Positions 23,905-33,788 of a stretch of 64,000 bases of DNA are shown here, one piece after another. The notes under the pieces are model-generated. The model saw only the letters and a program-made list of their open reading frames with translations. It was not told the origin of the DNA and made no database searches. Position numbers and translations under genes: made by a program. The DNA comes from Lachnospiraceae bacterium 10-1 (lineage in GTDB: Bacteria > Bacillota > Clostridia > Lachnospirales > Lachnospiraceae): contig KE159821.1 in NCBI GenBank assembly GCA_000403495.2, forward strand, positions 145,588-209,587, read 5' to 3'. The stretch's first letter is position 1, and every line of letters begins with the position of its first letter.

Positions 23905-25276
23905 TTATAAATCTAAATCTGCCTTCACCGCATCGATCAGTGCGGCCTGCGTGGTGTCCTTTTCGGAAAGAGCTTTCATGATCCGCTCGTCTATGGTGCC
24001 TTTCGTGATGATGTGCTGCACCACCACGGTTTCTGATTGCTGCCCCTGCCGCCACAGCCTCGCCACCGTCTGCTGGTATAATTCCAGTGACCAGGTAAGG
24101 CCGAACCACACCAGCGTGTTCCCTCCGCCCTGGAGGTTGAGGCCGTGTCCTGCGGATGCCGGGTGGATCAGCGCCACCGGGATTTCCCCGGCGTTCCATT
24201 TCCGGATGCTGCCGTCCGTATCCAGCCTGGAACATGGTATTTTCAGCTTGTGGAGCCGTTCCGTGATGCGTTCCAGGTCATGCCGGAACCAGTAAGCCAC
24301 AAGCACCGGCTTTCCGTTCGCCGCCTCGATGATGTCCTCCAGTGCGTCCAGCTTCCGCTCATGGATGGCGACCGTCTCCCCGGCATCCGTGTAGATTGCG
24401 CCGTTCGCCATCTGCGACAGCTTCCCGGAAAGGGATGCGGCATTGGCGGCTGTGATCTCACCGTCCGGAAGCTGAAGGACGAGGTCTTTCTTCAAATCCG
24501 CATAATGCGAATCCTCCTTCTCGGAGAGATACACGGTGTATCTGGAATTTATCAGCTCCGGCATCTGCAGGTGGTCGTCAGACTTCATGGAAATGGTGAT
24601 GTCGGAGATTTTGCCGTATATCTGCTTCTCCGCCCCAGGCAGCGGCTTGTAGGAAAATACCACCTGCCCGTTCTGCTTATCCGGCCGGAAGTAAGAAGTG
24701 CGGTACTGCCCGATGAACCTGCCAAGCCGCTCCCCCATGTCCAGCAGCCGGAACTCCGCCCATAAATCCATGAGGCCGTTGCTGCTCGGCGTCCCTGTCA
24801 GCCCCACGATGCGCTTTACCTTCGGCCGGACTTTCATCAGCGCCCTGAACCGCTTCGTCTGGTGGTTTTTGAAGGATGATAACTCATCAATCACCACCAT
24901 GTCGAAGTCAAACGGTATTCCGCTTTCAGAAATCAGCCACTGCACGTTCTCCCGGTTGATGACGTAAATGTCCGCCTGTTTCTGGAGTGCCGACAGCCTT
25001 TCACTTTCCGTCCCGACCGCCACGCTGTATTTCAGTCCCTTCAGATGATCCCATTTTTCAATTTCCGCAGGCCATGTATGCCTTGACACCCTTAATGGGC
25101 CAATAACGATAATCTTATGGACTTCAAAGCTATCAAACAAAAGGTCGTTGAGTGCGGTCAGCGTTATCCCTGTCTTGCCCTCAGCCCAAGCCCATATCCA
25201 ACAGGACAGCCGCTATCGGATGGCTTTTGATATATTCGATTGCGAAACTCTGATAGCTGTGTGGTACGAACTTCAT
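23905..25276 (-). pseudogene. SNF2/DEAD-type helicase split by a frameshift at Walker A
   Basis: A frame starting at ATG 25274-25276, coupled to the previous gene by ATGA, encodes MKFVPHSYQSFAIEYIKSHP...LLDMGLG and stops at TGA 25181-25183. One base out of register the sequence continues directly as EGKTGITLTALNDLL and stays open to 23905 through helicase motifs VVIDELSSFKNH, GLTGTPSSNG, HPASAGHGLNLQGG and QQTVARLWRQGQ. The extended frame has no ATG near its start. The P-loop GKT is thus separated from the initiator. One inserted base in the GGG run at about 25185-25190 would explain it. It may be real decay, programmed shift or sequencing error. Confidence 0.8.
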
Positions 25277-25560
25277 AAGGCATCACCCCCAATCTCTGAT
25301 ATTATTTTTTCAATCTGCCCCTCGTCATCCAGTACATATACCCTGAACCCAAGTCCCCGCAGCAGCCTGTGGCGTGCCGCCTGGAGCGGCCTCGGTTTCT
25401 GCCCCGGCGCTTTCAGTTCCACGAATGCCATCCTGCCATGCGGCAGGAGCAGCAGTCTGTCCGGCATCCCGGCAAAGCCAGGAGACGTAAACTTGGGGCA
25501 GATGCCGCCGCTTTTCCTGGATTCCTGCACCAGCTTCTGTTCAATCTGTTTTTCCCGCAT
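25273..25560 (-). CDS. VRR-NUC domain nuclease
   Basis: 95 residues from the ATG at 25558-25560 with AAAGGA upstream. Conserved core: GGICPKFTSPGFAGMPDRLLLLPHGRMAFVELKAPG, containing the PD and ExK residues of the VRR-NUC branch of the PD-(D/E)XK fold, then LLRGLGFRVYVLDD. In phages this domain almost always precedes an SNF2-type helicase, as here, and is thought to act in recombination or restart of replication. Confidence 0.9.
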   Translation of the reverse strand: MREKQIEQKLVQESRKSGGICPKFTSPGFAGMPDRLLLLPHGRMAFVELKAPGQKPRPLQAARHRLLRGLGFRVYVLDDEGQIEKIISEIGGDAL

Positions 25561-25790
25561 TCCGTATTCCTTTCTGGACAAAAGGATGGACAACAGCCCG
25601 ATTTTTTCTATACGCGCGTATATACACATATACACACGCCCATTTCTATATTTTCTTTTATTTTTTCTCAATAGGTTTTGTCTTGTCCTCTTGTCCCAAT
25701 GTTGTTATTTTCCTTGATATACCGCCGCCCCTTTACAGGACGGGCGGCAGGACACTTATTCGGACGGCTGCCGCCTGTGCCATGGTGTGT

Positions 25791-28124
25791 TCAGGACAGC
25801 TTCCGCTTGTACCCCCGCTGCCGTCCATAGAGCGGGTACGTTGTCCGCTCCGCTTTCTCCCACCCCTCGATCTTGCGCATGATGGCGGCAATGGCGTAGG
25901 AATCCGCAGGCTTCATGGAGGAGCCGTCCCTGCCGAAGCACTCGCACCATATCTCCATGTTGCAGGCATACATACGCTGTACCGTGCCGTCTTTCCTGCT
26001 GACGCCGAAGTCGGAATCACTGAGGTAGCTCCGCCGTTCGAACAGGGACATCTCCGCCCACTTCTCCGGGAGCAGGGTGTCCAGGTACTCCCGCACCAGC
26101 CCCTCGCGCTCATCCGTTTCCAGGGCGTCCGCCTGTTCCGCCACGGCGATCTCAGCATCCTGGCCTTCCAGGTAGAGCTTCTCCCCTTTCTGGTACAGCA
26201 CGAGCGTTTCCGCCCATATCTGCGCCACATCCTCTTTCGTGAGCTGCCACGGCTTCTTCCTGGAGCTGCCGGACACGCGCACCGGCCAGAAGCGGCGGTT
26301 GCCCGTGATGTCGCGCAGGAAGCCCGTCTCCGCATTCGTGGTGCCTACAATGACGCACTGCCTCGGATGGCTCTCCACATTGACGCCATAGGACGCGCGG
26401 TACTTGTCGTCCACACGGCTGATAAAGGACTTCACAGTCTCGATGTCCGCCTTCCTCATGCCCGCCAGCTCGCCCAGCTCCAGTATCCAGTAGCCCTGCA
26501 GTTTCTCCGGGCCGGACTTGTCTCGCATATCCGTGAGCGTCAGGCTGTCGGAGAACCATTCCCCGGCGAGCTTCGCATAAAAGGTGGACTTCCCGATGCC
26601 CTGCGGGCCATTCAGGATCGGGACGCTGTCAAACTTCGTCCCTGGACGGTATACCCTTGCGATGGCCGCCGCCATCGACTTTCGGCTGACCGCCCTTGTG
26701 TAGCTGTTATCCGCGGCGCCGAAATAATCAACCAGCAGGGTGTCCACGCGGGGGATGCCGTCCCATTCCGGCAGTCCCTCCAGATAATCCCGGATGGGAT
26801 GGTATGCCCGCTCCGCCGCCACCGCCACCACGGCGTCCTTCGTCTTGGTCGGGGAATAGATGCCGTAGTTCCTGGAGAGGTACACCTTGAGCGCCGCCGC
26901 ATCAGAATCACTCCAGCCGCCCTTGATCTGCTCCCATGGCAGTCCCTCCCTTGCGTCGATCCCGTCCCGGTGGCAGTTAAAGGCAATGCCCTTCAGTTCC
27001 TCATCGTTCTGGATGATCAGGACAATGTTATCCAGCGTGTCTTTTATGCCGCCTTTCCGGTCAAGCTCCAGGCTTTTCCTCCAGTCCTCCCCGTCTGCGA
27101 ATTCCTCTCCGGCCTGCCTGCGCCGCTCCTCCAGGGCCTCTACCTTCACGCTGTCAATCGTCAGCGCAAAATCGCACATTGCCTTGAAGGATGCTTTGTC
27201 ATCAAGTTCACCGAATTTGTGGATGCGTACAAGGTCAAAGGCATTGCAGAGTTTCAGATAGGCAGGGTCTTTTGCATGGTGGCTGTAGGCGAATTTCCCG
27301 CCCTCCTTGATTTCCACGCCCGCCATGCTGCTGGACTCGGTCAGGTGGTAGCGGTCTTCCTTGTCCGTAGGCTCATATACATCCTGCAGGAAAGCGTCCA
27401 TGGCAAGGCTTATAGGGAAGAACACCCTGTTGAACAATCCCACCACGCCCTCTTTTTCAAGCGGGTCCTGCACCTTCTGTATGCTGATGGAATTTGCCCG
27501 GCTCTCCCTTGAGGATGTGGGCAGCCTTGTCGGGTCCCGCCATTCCGGATGCGCCGACAGGACGTCATCCGGGTCAAGCCATGCACCGCCCACCTCTTTA
27601 TAGACGAACTCACCGTTGGAAGGCGTACTCGGCCAGTACATGAGCTGGTTAGGCTGGTAGGAGCATTCGTCAAAATAATCCATGCCAAGCCCCTGCGCAA
27701 GATACCTCGCCACCGCCACATATTCTTCTGGGGACACGTCCCTTGCCAGCGGGAACACAAGGCGTACCCTCGGTTCTTCCGCCGTATGGCTGTGGGTGCT
27801 GTAAAGCACGGAGGCATACGGCACGGCCTTTTCATAACCCGCCAGGAACTCCGGGTCGATGCGGTCGCCGTCCAGCGCCACCATGGAACGGGACTCCACC
27901 GTGTCGATCTTCCGCCTGCCGCCCTTTAACACTCCTGCAACAAAGCCGCCATGGTCTTTTGCCGCATCCTTTTTCGATTTCGGGAAACGGGCATATTCCT
28001 CCGCTGATTCCGGTGTGCGGATTGTCGTTTTCAGGCGTTCTTTCAATTCCCCAAACCGTATGGTCTTGTTCGACCACTGCTTTGCGCTGCGGCTGTTCCC
28101 ATATGCAATACTCAACTCACGCAT
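25791..28124 (-). CDS. Primase-helicase: AEP-like primase plus VapE-type helicase
   Basis: 777 residues. The N-terminal third has the archaeo-eukaryotic primase pattern: DGDRID (85-90), STHSH (109-113) and an Asp at about 152. The C-terminal half is the virulence-associated E/SF3-like ATPase with Walker A GPQGIGKST (506-514), ELGELAGMRKADIETVKSFISR and TTNAETGFLRDITGNRRFWPVRV. It should prime and unwind the phage origin. Its start overlaps the PD-(D/E)XK gene by 8 bases. The 230 bases downstream (25561-25790) contain no supported gene. Confidence 0.9.
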   Translation of the reverse strand: MRELSIAYGNSRSAKQWSNKTIRFGELKERLKTTIRTPESAEEYARFPKSKKDAAKDHGGFVAGVLKGGRRKIDTVESRSMVALDGDRIDPEFLAGYEKAVPYASVLYSTHSHTAEEPRVRLVFPLARDVSPEEYVAVARYLAQGLGMDYFDECSYQPNQLMYWPSTPSNGEFVYKEVGGAWLDPDDVLSAHPEWRDPTRLPTSSRESRANSISIQKVQDPLEKEGVVGLFNRVFFPISLAMDAFLQDVYEPTDKEDRYHLTESSSMAGVEIKEGGKFAYSHHAKDPAYLKLCNAFDLVRIHKFGELDDKASFKAMCDFALTIDSVKVEALEERRRQAGEEFADGEDWRKSLELDRKGGIKDTLDNIVLIIQNDEELKGIAFNCHRDGIDAREGLPWEQIKGGWSDSDAAALKVYLSRNYGIYSPTKTKDAVVAVAAERAYHPIRDYLEGLPEWDGIPRVDTLLVDYFGAADNSYTRAVSRKSMAAAIARVYRPGTKFDSVPILNGPQGIGKSTFYAKLAGEWFSDSLTLTDMRDKSGPEKLQGYWILELGELAGMRKADIETVKSFISRVDDKYRASYGVNVESHPRQCVIVGTTNAETGFLRDITGNRRFWPVRVSGSSRKKPWQLTKEDVAQIWAETLVLYQKGEKLYLEGQDAEIAVAEQADALETDEREGLVREYLDTLLPEKWAEMSLFERRSYLSDSDFGVSRKDGTVQRMYACNMEIWCECFGRDGSSMKPADSYAIAAIMRKIEGWEKAERTTYPLYGRQRGYKRKLS

Positions 28125-28758
28125 AGCGCGCCCTCCTTACTTTTGGCGTTTCCCCATGTTCAAACCGCGCCTGCCTTGCAAGGCGGTATGCCCGCTCCGT
28201 TGCCCTGCGGTCTATGAAACGCCGGTTGTATTCTTCCGCCTGTCCGAACAGCTCCAGATATCCCTCACGGTTGACGCAGGGGAAAGCCGTGCAGTCCATA
28301 CCGTCAACCGTGCCGGAATGGAACGCCCGCGCTCCCCACGGAAACGGCCTGCCGCTTTCCGCATCTACCCATGACCTCATCCTGTCCAGCGTTGTCCCTG
28401 GCGGGATGTCCCCCAGAACTAAAACAGGCGTATCCGATATGGCAGGCAGCCCATCCGCAAGCCCGGCTTTATAGAATGCCAGTATCTTTTCAGAATCTGC
28501 CTGCGTCATCTGCCCCTTCACTTCAACATAAAGGCTGCGTATTTCCGAAAACTCACTGCCGGAGCCATAGCCGCCAAGCTGCACCCTTTTGAGCAGGAAA
28601 TCCGGCAGGTAATGAATCCCGTTCCCAAGGTCATACCCTTCCGGCTCATATTCCCAATCCACACCGCAGGCATCAAAGAACACCGCCCACCTTGCCTCCA
28701 GCCGGGACCGGAATAAATACCCCTTGTATTCTGTCTGTATAGCTTTCATTTCCCCCAT
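28117..28758 (-). CDS. PD-(D/E)XK nuclease-like protein
   Basis: 213 residues. FRSRLEARWAVFFDACGVDWEYEPEGYDL, HYLPDFLL and SLYVEVKGQ give the E...D...ExK arrangement of a restriction-endonuclease-like fold found in many phage replication modules. The C-terminal 80 residues are helical and basic and may bind DNA. The gene abuts its upstream neighbour at 28758. Confidence 0.78.
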   Translation of the reverse strand: MGEMKAIQTEYKGYLFRSRLEARWAVFFDACGVDWEYEPEGYDLGNGIHYLPDFLLKRVQLGGYGSGSEFSEIRSLYVEVKGQMTQADSEKILAFYKAGLADGLPAISDTPVLVLGDIPPGTTLDRMRSWVDAESGRPFPWGARAFHSGTVDGMDCTAFPCVNREGYLELFGQAEEYNRRFIDRRATERAYRLARQARFEHGETPKVRRARYA

Positions 28759-29186
28759 CAGCCTCCAACCTCCTCGCAGTTTTCTGTGAAATAGCGGATT
28801 GGCATACCCCGCTTTTCCGCTTTCTCAATCTCCGCCGCCATCCCCGTGGATATGGTGCCGCCGAACACCCACAACTGCTCACACTTCCCCAAAAGCACCA
28901 GCCCCATGAACATCCCGATTGCCCGCTCCGCAGGCTTCCCGTCATCCAGGAACTGCGGAAACAAAAGGTGCGGGGCGAGCGGTATCACGCCGTTCTCCAC
29001 CGCAAACCTGCTGTACCGCCTCGCCTTCTGCGTGTTCCCTGACCTGTCCCCGGCAAACGGGGAGCATATATAGACAAGCGGCCGGTATGCCCGCTTCGCC
29101 GCCTTTTCCTCCTTCTGGATTCCCGATAACGCCGCATGGCTCGTCGGGTCGCTGTATCCCTCGCTGTTATATCTGCTGATTCCCAT
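28758..29186 (-). CDS. DUF4406/nucleoside 2-deoxyribosyltransferase-like protein
   Basis: 142 residues from the ATG at 29184-29186 with a GGAGG ribosome site. The motifs VYICSPFAGD, NTQKARRYSRFAVENGVIPLAPHLLFPQF and LWVFGGTISTGMAAEIEKAEKRGMPI are typical of the Rossmann-like nucleoside deoxyribosyltransferase/DUF4406 superfamily. A role in nucleotide salvage or in sensing a nucleotide-derived ligand is possible. Located among replication genes. Confidence 0.75.
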   Translation of the reverse strand: MGISRYNSEGYSDPTSHAALSGIQKEEKAAKRAYRPLVYICSPFAGDRSGNTQKARRYSRFAVENGVIPLAPHLLFPQFLDDGKPAERAIGMFMGLVLLGKCEQLWVFGGTISTGMAAEIEKAEKRGMPIRYFTENCEEVGG

Positions 29187-29355
29187 CAACCATACCTCCA
29201 TTCTGCCTGCGCCGGCCTTCCCGGACTGTGTCCGCAGGCTTGTAAAACGGGCAGTCCCTCCCGCCAAAGTCATTGTCCTTTAAGCAGGTGCAGACGCCGC
29301 CCCTGTTTGCGAAACAGTCGCCGTGTGTCCTGCATTCCGGCATCACATCAGTCAT
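29167..29355 (-). CDS. Small cysteine-rich protein
   Basis: 62 residues with six Cys in CRTHGDCFANRGGVCTC and DCPFYKP, a spacing suggesting a small zinc-binding fold. The type is common in clostridial phages. It overlaps the neighbouring genes by 8 and 20 bases, so it is part of a tightly packed operon. Function unknown. Confidence 0.65.
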   Translation of the reverse strand: MTDVMPECRTHGDCFANRGGVCTCLKDNDFGGRDCPFYKPADTVREGRRRQNGGMVDGNQQI

Positions 29356-29683
29356 CTTTTATCCCTCCTGAAATCAATCTGATATTCCCCGCCATCCTTC
29401 TGCGGAGGGTTTCCGTTTTGTTGAACTGCGCCCTCCAGCGCCTCCGCTCCGGGGTATCCGCAGGAAGCGCCTCCTCTATTTCTTTGTACATTTTGCATAG
29501 TGCCGCATACCCGTCTGCCAGCTCCCACAGCTCCGAAAGCAGCTCCGCCCTCGTTTCATCAGAGCAGTATGAATTGATGAGCCTCGCGGCTTTCCTTGCC
29601 GCCGGCATCTTGCAGGGGAAGAACGCCTCAATGTTCAGCTCCATATATCCCATCCCGTATTCAATCCGCAGCCGTTCCATCAT
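29348..29683 (-). CDS. Hypothetical helical protein
   Basis: 111 residues from tandem ATG codons at 29681-29683, with AGGGGGTG upstream. Mostly alpha-helical, with Arg-rich C-terminal part (RRRWRAQFNKTETLRRRM). It lies directly downstream of the DNA polymerase gene and overlaps the cysteine-rich gene by 8 bases. I do not recognise the family. Confidence 0.6.
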   Translation of the reverse strand: MMERLRIEYGMGYMELNIEAFFPCKMPAARKAARLINSYCSDETRAELLSELWELADGYAALCKMYKEIEEALPADTPERRRWRAQFNKTETLRRRMAGNIRLISGGIKDD

Positions 29684-29694
29684 GCACCCCCTGC

Positions 29695-31623
29695 CTAATC
29701 CTTCTGGTAAAAATCGCATTCATAGCCATCTGCCCGGAGCAGCAGCCCTTTCGCCCAGGGCGGCGTCCTTCCCATCTGTTCACATACGGCAGAAAGAGAC
29801 ATCCTCCTGTCCGCTTCAATTATGATCTCATCATGCACCGTAGCCACGATTGCACAGTTCCGTAAAGTCCGCATGGCATAGCAGAGAATATCCCGGCTGA
29901 CCGCCTGCACAATGTTCTCCACAAACTTGGGGCCATAGCTTTCCAGCCTCTCCCATTTCTTCGTGCCGCTCACGCCCATGTAAGTGACGGACTCCCCGCC
30001 AAACCGGTTCTCGCCAATCCTCGGCTTCACATACGCAAGCCGCCGCCCGGAAAAAAGCGTGATGAACAGCATCCCGCTCTGGTAATCAAAGCGGATGCCG
30101 TGTGTTTCCGTTGGCACTCTCTTTTTGATGCATTCCTTCACGGCACGGTCTGCTGCCCACCAGAACTCCGTAATGCTTGGGTTGGAATCCCGCCATGCTG
30201 ACACAAGCGGCTGCAGCTCTTCCTCCGCAATCCCCATCTCCAATGCGCCCATGGATTTCAATGCCCCGACTGATCCGCCATAGCCGAGTGCTAATTCGGC
30301 TATTTTACCTTTCTGACGCAGATGCCCGTTCACGCCGTGCTTTTCCACCGGCACATGGAACATCTGGCTTGCCGAGGCGCAGTAAATATCACCGCCGCCT
30401 TCGAACACTTTAATCCGCCACCGCTCCCCGGCGATCCATGCGAGCACCCTCGCCTCGATTGCGGAAAAGTCCGCCACGATGAACTTCCTTCCGTCCTGCG
30501 GCACGAAAGCCGTGCGGATGAGCTGTGAGAGCGTATCCGGGATGTCCTCATAGAGCATAGCAAGGGCATCGTAATCCCCGGCTTTCACAAGTTCCCGCGC
30601 CTGTGCCAGATCCGGGATATGGTTCTGGGGCAGATTCTGCAACTGTATAATGCGGCCGCTATACCGGCCGGTCCTGTTAGCTCCGTAAAACTGGAACATC
30701 CCGTGCGCACGTCTGTCCGCGCACACCGCATTCTCCATCGCCTGGTATTTCTTCACCGAGGACTTTGCAAGCTGCTGCCGCAGGGCAAGTGCCTCCCCCA
30801 AAGGCTCCGGCGCAGTCTTTAACAGTTCCGCCACCGCCTTTTTATCAAGGGAATCCGTCTCCATCCCGTTCTCCGAAAGCCACTGCTTCATCTGCTGCAC
30901 GGAATTGGGGTTCTCCAGTTCCGTCAGTTTCTGCATGGCGGCTGACAGCTCCGACTTGGAACGGCCATCCATGGCGATTGCCTGCGCGACCATCTCCATA
31001 TCCACCCCGATGCCCCGGTCGTTGATCTCCTGGTCCTGCCAGTATTCCTCCCACACAAAATCCGGAACCGGGAACTTTGAAAGCCTCTGCTGTATCTGCA
31101 TTTCTGCCTCCACATCGCGCAGGTTATAGGCTTTGAACCGCCCCCACTTCTCCCTGTCATGCTCCGGCAGGTTCCGTGTCCGGCCGCCGTTCGCCTTGGT
31201 CGGCTTGCAGGGGACACAGAAATACCGGATCAGGTCTTTCCCTTCCGACAGCTTCTGCTTTTCCAGCCCAAGCACCGCGCCCACATTTTCCAAAGACAGC
31301 GGAAGGCCAAGCGTGGCAGACCAGACCATGGAGCATTTCCACGATTCCGGCTCCAGCCATTCCCCAAGGTAATTTGACAGGCACACCCTCTCGAACATGG
31401 CATTAAATGCCCACTTGGTGACAGACTCATCTGAGATCGCCGCCAGGATTTCCACAGGGATGTTTTCTCCCTGGCATAAATCAACCACCCGCACTTCCCC
31501 GCCATCCACGCTATACCCAAACAGCAGAATCTCAAAATTAGGCGAGGAAGAATATCTGTAAACGCCACATTTGGACAAATCCACATCGCTGTACGTCTCA
31601 ATGTCAATTTCTATAGACTTCAA
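29695..31623 (-). CDS. Phage DNA polymerase, family A
   Basis: 642 residues. The 3'-5' exonuclease domain opens with EIDIETYS (residues 4-11) and includes NAMFERVCL and YNLRDVEAE. Polymerase motif A is VADFSAIEARVLAW (383-396), followed by the finger helix with KGKIAELALGYGGS, and motif C is VATVHDEIII (about 593-602). All key acidic residues are present, so it should be functional. It forms the core of the replication block with the primase-helicase and DUF2815 protein. Confidence 0.93.
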   Translation of the reverse strand: MKSIEIDIETYSDVDLSKCGVYRYSSSPNFEILLFGYSVDGGEVRVVDLCQGENIPVEILAAISDESVTKWAFNAMFERVCLSNYLGEWLEPESWKCSMVWSATLGLPLSLENVGAVLGLEKQKLSEGKDLIRYFCVPCKPTKANGGRTRNLPEHDREKWGRFKAYNLRDVEAEMQIQQRLSKFPVPDFVWEEYWQDQEINDRGIGVDMEMVAQAIAMDGRSKSELSAAMQKLTELENPNSVQQMKQWLSENGMETDSLDKKAVAELLKTAPEPLGEALALRQQLAKSSVKKYQAMENAVCADRRAHGMFQFYGANRTGRYSGRIIQLQNLPQNHIPDLAQARELVKAGDYDALAMLYEDIPDTLSQLIRTAFVPQDGRKFIVADFSAIEARVLAWIAGERWRIKVFEGGGDIYCASASQMFHVPVEKHGVNGHLRQKGKIAELALGYGGSVGALKSMGALEMGIAEEELQPLVSAWRDSNPSITEFWWAADRAVKECIKKRVPTETHGIRFDYQSGMLFITLFSGRRLAYVKPRIGENRFGGESVTYMGVSGTKKWERLESYGPKFVENIVQAVSRDILCYAMRTLRNCAIVATVHDEIIIEADRRMSLSAVCEQMGRTPPWAKGLLLRADGYECDFYQKD

Positions 31624-31715
31624 TCCTACCAGCTCCTTTCACCGCCTTAAGGGCGGCAGGGAAAAGGCAGACGCCCGTTCCCCGCCACCCGGCGGCTGTG
31701 CTTTTCTCTATCTGG

Positions 31716-32282
31716 TTATGACAGGAAATCCTCCTCGTCCTCATCCGCAAAGTCATCCTCCGCACGGGACCTGCCGCCCAGCGGCTCCCCGTCACGGATC
31801 TTCTGTAAATTGTTCAGCCCGCAGGCGATACCCTTATTCCCGTTGGAATTGAAAGCATAGAAATTGATGCTCGCCCTGCCGTACACGCCGCTGTACACCT
31901 CGGAATGGTCAAGGATCGGCTGGCGGTCCGCATCCACGATTCCCGGAGCCGTGGAGCTGTTGGCATTGACGAAATAGGAATCCGCATAAGCCTCATCATC
32001 CGGGCGCTCCACATCCCCGTCACGCAACGGGGTCTTCAGTACGGAAAGCGCAGGGACGCTCCTGCCGTTCCCCTTCAGCTTCGCCTCGCCCTCGCGATAC
32101 GCCGCCTTGATCGCTTCCTCAATCTTTGCAATGGTCTTCTTATCCGACTTCGGGATGATGAGCGACACGGAGAACTTCGGCGTTCCCCCGTTAATTGCCT
32201 TCGCTTCCCATGCGTTGCAGTAGCTCCACCGGGTGTTGGGGCCGGTGATCACTTTCGTTGGATTATTGGCTGTGTTTGACAT
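31716..32282 (-). CDS. DUF2815 protein (probable single-strand DNA-binding role)
   Basis: 188 residues starting MSNTANNPTKVITGPNTRWSY and containing PKFSVSLIIPKSDKKTIAKIEEAI and a C-terminal acidic tail (DDFADEDEEDFL). This is the DUF2815 pattern; family members have an OB-like fold and an acidic tail like SSB proteins and are always encoded beside DUF2800 and PolA. The function is therefore inferred. Confidence 0.85.
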   Translation of the reverse strand: MSNTANNPTKVITGPNTRWSYCNAWEAKAINGGTPKFSVSLIIPKSDKKTIAKIEEAIKAAYREGEAKLKGNGRSVPALSVLKTPLRDGDVERPDDEAYADSYFVNANSSTAPGIVDADRQPILDHSEVYSGVYGRASINFYAFNSNGNKGIACGLNNLQKIRDGEPLGGRSRAEDDFADEDEEDFLS

Positions 32283-32298
32283 ATGATTTTCCTCCTGA

Positions 32299-33420
32299 CT
32301 AATCTTCCTTGAAATCTTCCTGCGCCGTGTTCATCTCCGGCCGCTTGTCGCTCTCCGGGACTAACGCAGGCTTGCCCTGCGGCTTCTCCACAAGGCCCTT
32401 TAAAATCTCCGCAAACTTCTTCTTGCCGAGCAGTTTCTCCATGGCTGTGATTCCGAGCAGTTTTGGCTCATACGGGTCAAAGCCCGCCTTCTTCACGGTA
32501 TCCGCAACGGCATCCTCATCCGTGTACTTCCGGTTGGACCTTCCGGCCACAACCTTGAACCCGGCATACTTCACACCGCTTAACGCCTGCTGCAATGCAA
32601 ACTCTTTCACATCCGCCGCCCATGCCGCCAGCTCATCCGCTTTCACAAGGATCGCCGCAATCTCGTCATCCTCCAGCGTGGCGGGCATCTCGAAGTCATA
32701 CTTCGCAAGCTCCAGGTTGTATTCCGCCCGTTTCCTGCAGACCGCCTTCGCCTTGCAGAATTTGCAGTGTTCCCCCGCACAGAACTCACCCTCCCCGGCA
32801 TAGGCCAGCTTTGCCTTTTCGGAAAGCTCTCCTTCCGCCCACTGGAGAAGGTCATCCTTCGCCATGGCATACACGCTGACATTCTCACGGCGCGGCTGGT
32901 AGATCGCCATGCGGACGGCGTCAATGTCATAGATGCCGTCAAACAGCTCCAATGCGCCCAGGGCATACAGCATCATCTGCGGGTTTCCTTCTGCGGAAAC
33001 CTCCACGCCCTTGCCGTGCTTGTAGTCGATGATATACAGCGTCCCGTCTGCGATGATGACGCAGTCACCTGTGCCGAAGCCCTCTTCCACATACCGGGAA
33101 AAGTCCAGCCGCTGCTCGATCAGCACCACAGGGTCTTTGCAGATTTTCTTGGCCTCCTCCACCAGCGAGAGGACATACTCCGCATACCCGCAGGCGCATT
33201 CCTCCATCTCCTCATCGTAAAAGGAAAGCTCCTCTGTCGGGTCTTCGGTTTCCATCCCAAGGGACAGCTTCAGCTTGTGTTCGCACAGGCTGTGGGCATC
33301 GGTGCCCTGCTGCGCGTATTCGCTGCCCGTATCCTCATAATTTTCACAGAGCCTTGCAGACGGCGGGCAGGCAAGCCACCGGTGGCTGGAGGATGCTGAC
33401 AATAAAGCGTGTCTTCCCAT
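32299..33420 (-). CDS. DUF2800 protein, Cas4/RecB-like PD-(D/E)XK nuclease
   Basis: 373 residues from the ATG at 33418-33420 with GGAGG at 7 bases. N-terminal GRHALLSASSSHRWLACPPSARL, the nuclease core DGTLYIIDYKHGKGV with Asp and DxK residues, and a C-terminal cysteine set (HCKFCKAKAVCRKRA) that may hold an iron-sulfur cluster, as in Cas4/AddB-type nucleases. It probably processes DNA ends for phage recombination. Start and upstream stop overlap (TGATG). Confidence 0.85.
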   Translation of the reverse strand: MGRHALLSASSSHRWLACPPSARLCENYEDTGSEYAQQGTDAHSLCEHKLKLSLGMETEDPTEELSFYDEEMEECACGYAEYVLSLVEEAKKICKDPVVLIEQRLDFSRYVEEGFGTGDCVIIADGTLYIIDYKHGKGVEVSAEGNPQMMLYALGALELFDGIYDIDAVRMAIYQPRRENVSVYAMAKDDLLQWAEGELSEKAKLAYAGEGEFCAGEHCKFCKAKAVCRKRAEYNLELAKYDFEMPATLEDDEIAAILVKADELAAWAADVKEFALQQALSGVKYAGFKVVAGRSNRKYTDEDAVADTVKKAGFDPYEPKLLGITAMEKLLGKKKFAEILKGLVEKPQGKPALVPESDKRPEMNTAQEDFKED

Positions 33421-33788
33421 CACAGCACCTCCGCTTCCGCCAGCAGTGCCGCATACTCCGCCGGGTCGATCTCCGACAGCTTATCCGCGCCGTGTTTATT
33501 CAGCAGTTCCCGCACTTCCTCCGTGTGTCCGGAGCGGGACTTCTCCGCCAGCACTGCGCGGACTTCCTCCAGCGTCAGCGGCCTCTCCTCCGGCTCCTGC
33601 TTTGCCGCAGGCTTTTCCTCTTTCTTTGCCGCCTTCCCAGCCTTTCCCGCTTTTTCCGGCTCCTTTGTATCTGTCCTCCCTGCTTCCACGGCACCGTTGT
33701 CCGCCACTGCATCCGCAACAGCCTGTAAGTTGTCGGCAAGGGAACGCAGGTCCCCTATGACATCAAGCAGTAACTTCACTTTTCCCAT
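33420..33788 (-). CDS. Hypothetical recombination-module protein with HeH/SAP-like C-terminus
   Basis: 122 residues from the ATG at 33786-33788 with GGAGGAAA upstream. An N-terminal helix, a Lys/Glu/Ala-rich linker, and a C-terminal helix-hairpin segment (TLEEVRAVLAEKSRSGHTEEVRELLNKHGA). Proteins of this type are regularly found directly upstream of DUF2800 in clostridial phages. A DNA-binding accessory role is an inference. Confidence 0.6.
   Translation of the reverse strand: MGKVKLLLDVIGDLRSLADNLQAVADAVADNGAVEAGRTDTKEPEKAGKAGKAAKKEEKPAAKQEPEERPLTLEEVRAVLAEKSRSGHTEEVRELLNKHGADKLSEIDPAEYAALLAEAEVL

Noticed and set aside
25683..27512. 609-codon plus-strand open frame
   Set aside because: It lies exactly opposite the primase-helicase gene; its amino acid make-up is Arg/His/Pro-biased and it has no ribosome site or domain. 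It is a by-product of GC-rich codon use on the other strand.
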